From the NCBI GenBank assembly GCA_002470695.1, contig DKNM01000008.1, positions 1 through 6,421 on the forward strand: a DNA stretch of 6,421 nucleotides, in the 5' to 3' direction. Positions within the stretch are counted from its first letter, which is position 1. Every line of letters begins with the position of its first letter. The position numbers and the translations under genes are program-made. This DNA is from Candidatus Neomicrothrix sp. UBA7388. GTDB lineage: Bacteria; Actinomycetota; Acidimicrobiia; Acidimicrobiales; Poriferisodalaceae. The notes under the pieces are model-generated. The model saw only the letters and a list, made by a program, of their open reading frames with translations. It was not told where the DNA came from and ran no database searches. Of this stretch, positions 1 to 5,375 are shown in pieces.

Positions 1-78
1 ATCCTTGCCTTCAGCGGCGTAGTCAAGTGCAAACGCGCGTCCTATTCCTGAAGAGGCGCCAGTTACAAGAACACTCAC
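1..78 (-). CDS. Short-chain dehydrogenase/reductase (SDR), N-terminal fragment
   Basis: Only the first 26 codons are in the window; the gene continues past the left edge. The translation starts MSVLVTGASSGIG, which is the first beta strand plus the TGxxxGxG dinucleotide-binding turn (Thr6 to Gly13) of classical SDR oxidoreductases. These enzymes carry out NAD(P)-dependent oxidation or reduction of alcohols and ketones in the cytoplasm. The GTG at 76-78 is the only usable start: an in-frame TGA lies five codons upstream (91-93), and the ATG read from 87-89 is out of frame. No Shine-Dalgarno sequence precedes it; a CATGAT hexamer ends six bases before the GTG, so the message may be leaderless. 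Cofactor preference and substrate cannot be judged because the second beta strand and the catalytic Ser-Tyr-Lys lie outside the window. SDR membership is secure; the exact role is unknown. Confidence 0.85.
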   Translation of the reverse strand, partial: MSVLVTGASSGIGRAFALDYAAEGKD

Positions 79-319
79 GTGTCGATCATGTCAGATGTGT
101 TGAAGCTTCGCAGAATGCTAATGAACTAGGACGTTCGCGCACGTATGTTTGCTAGGCCTCATCCAGACAAGCGACCATGTGGGCGCAGACCTGGTTTGCG
201 CTATGGGCGAGAGTCCTAGGGGTCCAGAACAGCGGCTAGCTTCACGTTCTCATCTGTCTCACCTAAAAAATGGGTTTCGATTTCAAAGGCAAGAAGTTTT
301 GTAATGATCTGGGACCATT
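79..319. other. Intergenic region, no gene seen
   Basis: This 241-bp gap separates two minus-strand genes. No coding frame of convincing length or composition was found on either strand; the best plus-strand candidate, beginning at 177, is only about 20 codons. No GC-rich hairpin followed by a T-run was seen downstream of the protease gene, so its terminator, if intrinsic, was not recognised. The left end must hold the promoter of the partial SDR gene. Confidence 0.6.
85..90 (-). promoter_or_regulatory. Possible -10 element of the partial SDR gene
   Basis: Read on the minus strand this is CATGAT, four of six matches to TATAAT, ending six bases before the GTG start. That spacing would put the first transcribed base at or next to the start codon, giving a leaderless message. 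No convincing -35 hexamer is present 16-18 bases upstream, so this is a weak call. Confidence 0.25.
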
Positions 320-2191
320 TCATCCTTGTAATTTTGCGACTAAGCCAGGAACTCGAGCCTCAATAAATTCTTTAACTGCGTCGATTCGAGGCCCTCCAAC
401 GCGGCCTCCAATGGCTGCGTTCAGCGATGCTTGATCCCAGAAGACAACCGAATCGACGAAATCACTGACTCCATAAGTCCATTGTTCGCTGAAGGTTTTG
501 TCCACGATGCCGTCAGCCAATACCCCGACTAGTTCACCGCGCATATTCACTACGGGGCTGCCGCTGGACCCAACTCCGACATTCACAGCATCAAACTGGA
601 AGTGAGGGGAAACCTCTACATATCGGGGTGGTGGGTCCCAGTAGGACATTCGACCGCCGTAGATCGCCCACTCCAAACTTTGTGGGTGACCCACTCCCAC
701 GACGAGCTCATCAAGAATTCCTTCGTCGGAAAGGGGGATCCAGTTATCGACGGGTCCCGATACTTTGATTAACGCGAGGTCGGGCACCCAGTCTTGCGGC
801 ACAGAGCCAACGACTACTCCAGGCGACTGGCTCCCGTTCAAACGGGTGATTTCAACGTTCTTGGCGCTCTCAACAATGTGGGCGTTGGTGAGGAGATACC
901 CATCAGGGGAAATGAAAAATCCTGTACCTGCGTTGCTTTCGCCACCGGCAGCGTTCACTGATAGCGCAACTACGGCTGACTGGATGGATTTACCTACCGT
1001 CTGTATTTGATCTTGGTCTTGGTTTCCTAGATTGGTGGGGTCTTGCATTGAGGCGGCCATCATCTCGAGATAACGCATCTGTTCGACCGGTGGTATGTCG
1101 AAGATGTAATCACTGATCCAGTCCATCAATCCTCCCCAGTGGAGACAGATTCGGCAGAGGTTCGGCGCAACTTGGGGCGCTACGAAGCTGGTATTTACCG
1201 TGACGGCTTCGCTACGGCGAGACCGACTTTTTTCGACGAGCCCTGCGACGTTTTGATTGAGAAAGTTAGCGACTACGTCACCGGTAGGGCCGAACCCTCG
1301 GTTATCGAGCATGTTGTGGAACTCAAGTGCGTTCCATAGAGGCGTGCTCCTTGCGTCGGCAATAACCGATGCTGAAGGTTTAAACCCTCGTTGCCCAGAA
1401 ACCAACCCGATGAGGTCGCCCTCAAGGTTAAGGATCGCGCTGCCGCTGGCGCCTTTATCGCTTGGGTTTGTGTATTCGATAAGTGGGAGAGACTGGGAGG
1501 TGTCAATGCCAGTAATTACTCCCCCGCTGGTAGCCCAAAGCAGCCCGGCAGGGTGACCTACTGCAATGGCTAAATCGCCGATTGAGGGCGTTGAACCAAT
1601 TGAAACAAAAGGGAAACCGTCGCCATCGACTTTGAGGAGCGCTATATCTGGAGAGTAGGAAGAGTTGTAGGCAATTAGGTTCGCCGGAAATTGTCGACCG
1701 TCGTAGGTGGTGATTGAGTGAGCCATATTTGGCATCACTACGTGACCGGCCGTGATCACATAGCCGTCTGGCGTAATAAAGGTTCCGGTGCCTGCGGCTA
1801 CATTTCCGGCAACGATTTCAACGACGGCCCACTTGGCGCGTGCCGCCATTGACATTGCGGCATCGCGTTGCCCTGATGTCACACCATTAGGGGCCTGAGC
1901 GTCGAATACGGCGAGTGCATTCTGCCGCCGTCGCTCGATTTCTTCGTTGCTCGTATTTGACGATTCCTTTGAAGGAGCGACATTTGCTTCATCGTCTCGA
2001 TCCTGAGTGATCACCTGTGTCTGTGCCTGCGATCCATCTGCCATGGTCTCAGACGGTTGTGATCCTGCGATCTCTTCTTGACTTTCAATTGTTGGAGTCG
2101 GTGCCAGCGTTCCCGATGCCGGCGCAGTTGAATTTCCGCTACACGCCGTCAACGTCAATACGAGCGCTACCAGGAATGCTTTAAGGTTCAC
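320..2191 (-). CDS. Lipoprotein with two tandem trypsin-like (HtrA/S1C) protease domains
   Basis: Predicted secreted, lipid-anchored serine protease of 623 residues. The GTG at 2189-2191 is chosen because it gives a short lipoprotein signal: a lysine, a hydrophobic stretch (AFLVALVLTL) and a lipobox LTAC with Cys17. A longer frame from a TTG at 2306-2308 would add 39 residues that bury this signal. Residues 18 to about 95 are a Ser/Thr/Gln/Glu-rich linker. Protease domain 1 (about 119-276) has His150 (TAGHVV), Asp182 (SPDIALLKV) and Ser249 (GASGS). Domain 2 (about 401-580) has His438 (TNAHIV), Asp471 (VPDLALIKV) and Ser543 (GSSGSP), so both triads look intact. No PDZ domain was recognised. 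Each domain is followed by a related tail (301-321 and 600-620), pointing to internal duplication. Between them lies a Trp/Met-rich stretch with a CxxC (CRIC, 346-349). Envelope protein quality control or processing is inferred; the real substrate is unknown. Confidence 0.88.
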   Translation of the reverse strand: MNLKAFLVALVLTLTACSGNSTAPASGTLAPTPTIESQEEIAGSQPSETMADGSQAQTQVITQDRDDEANVAPSKESSNTSNEEIERRRQNALAVFDAQAPNGVTSGQRDAAMSMAARAKWAVVEIVAGNVAAGTGTFITPDGYVITAGHVVMPNMAHSITTYDGRQFPANLIAYNSSYSPDIALLKVDGDGFPFVSIGSTPSIGDLAIAVGHPAGLLWATSGGVITGIDTSQSLPLIEYTNPSDKGASGSAILNLEGDLIGLVSGQRGFKPSASVIADARSTPLWNALEFHNMLDNRGFGPTGDVVANFLNQNVAGLVEKSRSRRSEAVTVNTSFVAPQVAPNLCRICLHWGGLMDWISDYIFDIPPVEQMRYLEMMAASMQDPTNLGNQDQDQIQTVGKSIQSAVVALSVNAAGGESNAGTGFFISPDGYLLTNAHIVESAKNVEITRLNGSQSPGVVVGSVPQDWVPDLALIKVSGPVDNWIPLSDEGILDELVVGVGHPQSLEWAIYGGRMSYWDPPPRYVEVSPHFQFDAVNVGVGSSGSPVVNMRGELVGVLADGIVDKTFSEQWTYGVSDFVDSVVFWDQASLNAAIGGRVGGPRIDAVKEFIEARVPGLVAKLQG

Positions 2192-2198
2192 GAGCTGC

Positions 2199-2204
2199 AG
2201 TCTG
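2199..2204 (-). promoter_or_regulatory. Possible -10 element of the protease gene
   Basis: Minus-strand CAGACT, ending seven bases before the GTG start at 2191. It matches only the conserved A and final T of a -10 box, and no -35 was found at the proper distance. Its value is mainly that it repeats the spacing seen at other GTG starts in the window. Confidence 0.15.
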
Positions 2205-2337
2205 TCACCCTGGCACGACCAAAAACTCGCCAGCAATACAAATCGTTGGTGGCGCGCATGTATGACCACTGGAGTCCTGAAGCTCACCTTATACCGCCAT
2301 CCTCTCAAGCCCAGTTAGTTGCTATTGATCGGGCGAT

Positions 2338-2354
2338 AGCGGGGAATCCCCGCT
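2338..2354. repeat. Perfect short inverted repeat (hairpin or operator)
   Basis: The sequence AGCGGGGAATCCCCGCT is a seven-base perfect inverted repeat around AAT, with six of the seven pairs G-C. There is no T-run on either side, so it is not an intrinsic terminator. It lies 129 bases upstream of kynU and 147 bases upstream of the protease start, where it could be a protein-binding site or an RNA hairpin. The function is not known. Confidence 0.5.
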
Positions 2355-2365
2355 GGGAGCGGAAG

Positions 2366-2418
2366 CCAGGCCGATGCCAGTTGCCATCAGCTAAATGTCG
2401 GCTCGATACGACGCCTGG
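2366..2418. repeat. Nested inverted repeats, candidate structured element upstream of kynU
   Basis: CCAGGC (2366-2371) pairs with GCCTGG (2413-2418). Inside this closing stem lie GATG/CATC (2373-2376 with 2385-2388) and GTCG/CGAC (2397-2400 with 2409-2412); the second abuts the closing stem exactly. Drawn as RNA this is a small three-way junction. The individual stems are short, so chance pairing is a real possibility. No known riboswitch consensus was recognised. Confidence 0.3.
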
Positions 2419-2447
2419 AAGTCCGTTGGGAGATTAAGCGGTCGAAA

Positions 2448-2476
2448 TTGACCTTTTACCCGACGAGTGTGAGCAT
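2448..2476 (+). promoter_or_regulatory. Candidate kynU promoter
   Basis: TTGACC (2448-2453) is a five-of-six match to the -35 consensus, followed after 17 bases by GAGCAT (2471-2476), a poor -10. The -10 ends six bases before the GTG of kynU, so transcription would begin at about the start codon. Good -35, optimal spacing and weak -10 make this a moderate to low confidence call. Confidence 0.35.
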
Positions 2477-2482
2477 CCTAAG

Positions 2483-3733
2483 GTGGAATCCGCCGCAGAT
2501 TTAGATGCCATCGACGAATTAAGGGTCTTCCGCGAGCGCTTCACTCACAGCGACTCCGAACCGGACTTGATTTATTTGGATGGAAATTCTCTCGGAAGAC
2601 AGCCAGTGGAGGCCAAGAAAGTTCTCGAGCTAGTCGTCGGTGCTCAATGGGGCGAGCGTTTGATCCGGGGATGGAACGAGGGCTGGCTCGATATTCCTCT
2701 GCGGGTCGGCAACCTCATCGGAGAGTTGATCGGAGCTGCGGACGGCGAGGTCATTTTGGCCGAAAACACCTCTGTCTGTCTTTTCAAATTAGCTGTGGCG
2801 AAATTGAAAGCGCAGCCCAGCAGAACGACCATAATCACCACGAGCGATAATTTTCCCTCTGATATTCAAGTTCTCCACTCAGCTGCCTTGAACGCTGGCC
2901 TCGGGCACATCGTGCGGGTTATCGACACGGAGTTATCTGATGATCCAATGGCAGCGTTGTGTGAGGCCTTAGATGACTCCACCGCTCTCGTGTCCTTGAG
3001 TCACGTTTCGTACAGGTCCGGTTGGCGTTGGGATCTGGCAGAGGTCAACCAAGCTGCCACTAAGACTGGATCCTCAGTTCTTTGGGATTTGTCACACTCG
3101 GTAGGAGCGATACCGATAGACGTTGCGGCGAGCGAAGTTGAGGTAGCCGTCGGCTGCACCTACAAATATCTCAATGGTGGACCCGGAGCACCGGCATTTA
3201 TGTATGTCAGATCTGACCAGAATGATTTGATAAACCCGATTTCGGGTTGGTTCGGAAGTCAAGATCCATTTACTTTCGACCCTTCCAGCCCGGCGGCATC
3301 TGATATCACACGTTTTTTGACCGGGACACCGCATGTTGTATCCGCGGCGCTTATTCAACCGGGAGTAGAGATGCTTCTCGATGCGGGAATCGATTCCGTC
3401 TACCGTAAGTCGGTTCAGCTCTCGGACCGCTTTATTCAGTTGTGTGATGAGCAGCTCGGGAGTCTGGGCTTTGAGGTTCGATCGCCGATAAACCACGTGA
3501 ATCGAGGTTCTCATGTTGCGCTGTTTCACCCTGATGCGCAGGCGGTTGGACTGGCGCTAATTAACGAGGCATCAATAATCCCCGACTTTCGCCCTCCCGA
3601 TATTTTGCGATTCGGGTTTGCTCCCCTCTACACCCGCTTCGCTGATGTTGACGCAACAGTAGATCGGATTAGAGAGCTGGTTATGGGCGGCGCCATTCAA
3701 CGCTGGCAAGACAAGAACCCAATAGTCCCTTAA
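2483..3733 (+). CDS. kynU: Kynureninase
   Basis: PLP-dependent fold-type I enzyme that hydrolyses L-kynurenine to anthranilate and L-alanine (or 3-hydroxykynurenine to 3-hydroxyanthranilate) in tryptophan degradation. The 416-residue length is normal for the family. Recognisable blocks in order are YLDGNSLG (31-38), RGWNEGW (62-68), DNFPSD (122-127), SHVSYRSG (173-180), WDLSHSVGA (201-209) with the cofactor-contacting Asp202, YKYLNGGPGAP (227-237) with the Schiff-base Lys228, GWFG (255-258), RGSHVALFHPDA (341-352) and PDILRFGFAPLYTRF (372-386). The GTG at 2483 is the first start after an in-frame TAA at 2435-2437 and places the N-terminus where family members begin. There is no clear Shine-Dalgarno sequence. 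It stands alone: no tryptophan dioxygenase or formamidase gene flanks it, and its 3' end faces the thiolase gene across 19 bp. Preference for kynurenine or its 3-hydroxy form cannot be decided by eye. Confidence 0.95.
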   Translation: MESAADLDAIDELRVFRERFTHSDSEPDLIYLDGNSLGRQPVEAKKVLELVVGAQWGERLIRGWNEGWLDIPLRVGNLIGELIGAADGEVILAENTSVCLFKLAVAKLKAQPSRTTIITTSDNFPSDIQVLHSAALNAGLGHIVRVIDTELSDDPMAALCEALDDSTALVSLSHVSYRSGWRWDLAEVNQAATKTGSSVLWDLSHSVGAIPIDVAASEVEVAVGCTYKYLNGGPGAPAFMYVRSDQNDLINPISGWFGSQDPFTFDPSSPAASDITRFLTGTPHVVSAALIQPGVEMLLDAGIDSVYRKSVQLSDRFIQLCDEQLGSLGFEVRSPINHVNRGSHVALFHPDAQAVGLALINEASIIPDFRPPDILRFGFAPLYTRFADVDATVDRIRELVMGGAIQRWQDKNPIVP

Positions 3734-3752
3734 AAGGATTTGCTGGTAAGAG

Positions 3753-4910
3753 TTAGGGCGCTGATTTACTAAAGATCAAGGTTGAGCAAGCCGACCAGTA
3801 ACCACCCCAGCCGTGACACAACGCAACATCGACATCGCTGACTTGATTCGCTGCTTCCCCTCGGACCTGCCGAATCGATTCAAGCATGCACAACATTCCG
3901 TATGCGCCGGTGTGCGCGTAGCTAAGACCGCCACCGCTTGTATTCATTGGCAGTTTGCCACCGGGCGCAGTGTGGCCCTCAGCTATGAAATGTCCACCTT
4001 CTCCGTATTCGACAAACCCAAGACCCTCCAAGCCAAAAATGGGAGTATGGATAAATGCGTCATAGATCATCAAGTGATCAATATCGGCATGTGAGACGCC
4101 TGAGCTTGCGAAAGCGGCTTCTCCGCTGGTGCGAATAAATTCTGGTTTGAGCGGTTCTCGCACTCCTCCAGGACTCATAATTCCAGCTTCGAGCGCGCCT
4201 CCCGACCCGAGAATATAAACCGGTGCTTTGGGGTAGTCCTGGGCTTTGTCAGCAGATGTGACGATAATTGCGCCACCTGCGTCTGATACGAGACAACACA
4301 TTGCTCGACGGATCGGCCATGCGACCATCGGGGAATCCAACACTTCTTCTACGGTGGTGACGTCGCGCAAAGTAGCTCGCGGAACCTGTGAGGCCCACTC
4401 TCTTTGGCTAACGGCACCCACAGCGAGCTCCTCATCACTCAGCCCGTATTCGCGCTGGTATCGAAGGACCGGCAGTGTGAAGGTCGCCGCGGCCTGACCC
4501 CCACTGTAAAACATGTCGAACTGCTGTCCTGTGCCTCCTCGTTGACCAGCATCAAAGCTTTGACCCAAGCCTCGCGTCGATCTACCTGATTCGCCGTAGA
4601 CAATCAGTACTGTTTCGCAATAACCAGCGTGAATCGCAGCGATTGCGTTTCTGAGTTGAAAAAACCAGGAGCAACCCCCGACGACGGTGTTGTCAGCCCA
4701 TGAGGGGAAAATGCCCAGTTGTCTGCTCATGTCAGCGACAGGAAAGTAACCGCAGGTAAAGCCATCTATGTCTGAGGCTGTGACACCGGCGTCTTTCATG
4801 GCGTTCGCTGCGGCGTCAATGGCGAGTCCTACTGAGGACATGTTGGGTACTTTTCCTATTTCGGTTGATTCCGCCGCGCCAACAATTGCGGTTGAGCCAG
4901 GAGGAATCAT
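3753..4910 (-). CDS. Thiolase-like protein of the SCP2/lipid-transfer thiolase family
   Basis: A 385-residue thiolase-superfamily protein of the type annotated as acetyl-CoA acetyltransferase or lipid-transfer protein; it should act on a CoA thioester. Visible family blocks are VVGGCSW (76-82), with Cys80 in the slot of the thiolase nucleophile or one next to it; RAMCCLVSDAGGA (202-214), the usual CCLVSD-G-A block; YDAF (283-286) in place of the NEAF of classical thiolases; NTSGGGLSYAHTGAYG (323-338) with His333; and ALCHGWGG (363-370) with Cys365 where classical thiolases have CxGGG. It is translated after the DUF35 gene through an ATGA overlap, with AGGAG five bases ahead of the ATG. Related thiolase/DUF35 pairs act as thiolases (BbsAB) or as retro-aldolases in steroid side-chain breakdown (Ltp2/ChsH2). 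Family is sure; reaction and substrate are open. Confidence 0.85.
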   Translation of the reverse strand: MIPPGSTAIVGAAESTEIGKVPNMSSVGLAIDAAANAMKDAGVTASDIDGFTCGYFPVADMSRQLGIFPSWADNTVVGGCSWFFQLRNAIAAIHAGYCETVLIVYGESGRSTRGLGQSFDAGQRGGTGQQFDMFYSGGQAAATFTLPVLRYQREYGLSDEELAVGAVSQREWASQVPRATLRDVTTVEEVLDSPMVAWPIRRAMCCLVSDAGGAIIVTSADKAQDYPKAPVYILGSGGALEAGIMSPGGVREPLKPEFIRTSGEAAFASSGVSHADIDHLMIYDAFIHTPIFGLEGLGFVEYGEGGHFIAEGHTAPGGKLPMNTSGGGLSYAHTGAYGMLCMLESIRQVRGEAANQVSDVDVALCHGWGGYWSACSTLIFSKSAP

Positions 4911-5320
4911 GACGTCTCCTCGGCGGGTTCAAAGCACAGCACCGTTATCTCGTCGAAAGGCACAAAAACGGCTTTGAGTGGCATATCGAGTTGAAGCACC
5001 TCGGGCGTTTGCTCACAGTTGACTACCGAAGAGGTAAGCATCGGACCTTCCGCCAGTTTTACTAACGCAACTGATCTCGGCCCCTCGCTATTCCATAGCT
5101 TGAGCGGCTTTTCTTGGATCGTGTAGCTATATAGAGACGCATCCCCGCTGGCGTCGAAGAATTCGACATCAGTTGAGGAACATTCGGGGCAAATCGGCGA
5201 AGGAGGGAAATACGAGCTTCCGCAATCGTTGCACTTGTTGATTCGGAGCACTCCGTCGTTACAACCATCCCAAAAGGGCTGAGTTTCGGGTGTAGGCACA
5301 GGGACTAGAGGATGAGGCAT
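4907..5320 (-). CDS. DUF35 Zn-ribbon/OB-fold protein, partner of the thiolase
   Basis: A 137-residue cytoplasmic protein with the standard DUF35 plan: an N-terminal helix with QPFWDG (14-19), a rubredoxin-like zinc ribbon with four cysteines (Cys30 and Cys33 in CNDC, Cys44 and Cys47 in CPEC), then an OB-fold (about 60-130) with the strand SLYSYTIQ (62-69). Such proteins are non-catalytic partners of SCP2-type thiolases, usually encoded next to them; the OB-fold helps to hold the CoA end of the substrate. Here the last bases overlap the thiolase ATG (ATGA), the classic arrangement for translational coupling and near-equal production. The ATG at 5318-5320 is preceded by GGAG only one base away, too close for a normal ribosome binding site, so the transcript may be leaderless. 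Its promoter must lie within the 55 bp shared with the divergent amidohydrolase gene. Confidence 0.92.
   Translation of the reverse strand: MPHPLVPVPTPETQPFWDGCNDGVLRINKCNDCGSSYFPPSPICPECSSTDVEFFDASGDASLYSYTIQEKPLKLWNSEGPRSVALVKLAEGPMLTSSVVNCEQTPEVLQLDMPLKAVFVPFDEITVLCFEPAEETS
4916..4920 (-). promoter_or_regulatory. Ribosome binding site of the thiolase gene
   Basis: Minus-strand AGGAG lies five bases before the thiolase ATG (4908-4910), inside the last codons of the DUF35 gene. It fixes the thiolase start and supports coupled translation of the pair. Confidence 0.75.
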
Positions 5321-5322
5321 GC

Positions 5323-5344
5323 TCCAAGTTCTAGTCTGCTTGGA
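5323..5344. repeat. Dyad TCCAAG-N10-CTTGGA, candidate operator
   Basis: A perfect six-base inverted repeat with a ten-base centre sits in the divergent promoter and covers the putative -10 hexamer of the DUF35 gene (5328-5333). Its position fits an operator for a dimeric regulator controlling both operons. No regulator gene is in the window, and a six-base repeat can occur by chance. Confidence 0.4.
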
Positions 5345-5360
5345 AAGACCTTTGCTTGAC

Positions 5361-5370
5361 AGAAGGAAGG
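5361..5370 (+). promoter_or_regulatory. Ribosome binding site of the amidohydrolase-like gene
   Basis: AGAAGGAAGG, five bases before the ATG at 5376-5378. It decides the start: the alternative ATG at 5319 would add 19 residues of unlikely composition and overlap the start of the divergent DUF35 gene. Confidence 0.75.
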
Positions 5371-5375
5371 ATTTG

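Larger units (their letters stand above)
2192..2482. other. Divergent intergenic region between the protease and kynU
   Basis: This 291-bp gap holds the upstream regions of two genes transcribed away from each other. It contains a near-perfect hairpin (2338-2354) and a set of nested inverted repeats (2366-2418), listed separately. An open frame on the plus strand (2246-2437) has no Shine-Dalgarno sequence and no recognisable protein content and is not called. A TTGACC hexamer at 2448-2453 is the best -35 candidate for kynU. No tRNA or known riboswitch was recognised. Confidence 0.55.
5321..5375. promoter_or_regulatory. Divergent promoter region of the DUF35/thiolase and amidohydrolase/SDR operons
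   Basis: Only 55 bp separate the start codons of two operons transcribed away from each other. The region must carry the DUF35 promoter and at least the leader of the amidohydrolase gene. On the minus strand TAGAAC (read from 5328-5333) matches four of six -10 positions and ends seven bases before the DUF35 ATG; no clear -35 was found. TTGACA at 5356-5361 is a perfect -35 hexamer, but on the plus strand its -10 would fall inside the amidohydrolase gene. Confidence 0.5.

Noticed and set aside
2192..2308. N-terminal extension of the protease from a TTG at 2306-2308
   Set aside because: It would place 39 Arg/His/Trp-containing residues before the lipoprotein signal; the GTG at 2191 gives a normal signal with LTAC lipobox.
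2338..2354. The G-C hairpin as an intrinsic terminator
   Set aside because: No T-run follows on either strand, and it lies upstream of both flanking genes, not downstream.
2246..2437. Plus-strand open frame of 63 codons in the divergent intergenic region
   Set aside because: It begins with TTG, has no ribosome binding site, shows no recognisable motif, and covers the inverted repeats.
3092..3529. Minus-strand open frame of 145 codons within kynU
   Set aside because: It is fully antisense to conserved kynureninase blocks, and its basic, motif-free product looks like a shadow frame.
5356..5361. TTGACA as the -35 of a plus-strand promoter
   Set aside because: Its -10 would fall at about 5379-5384, inside the amidohydrolase-like gene downstream of its well-supported start.
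5319..5375. Upstream ATG at 5319 as the start of the amidohydrolase-like gene
   Set aside because: The ATG at 5376 has a strong site AGAAGGAAGG five bases away and begins right at the first family strand; the 5319 start would overlap the divergent gene.
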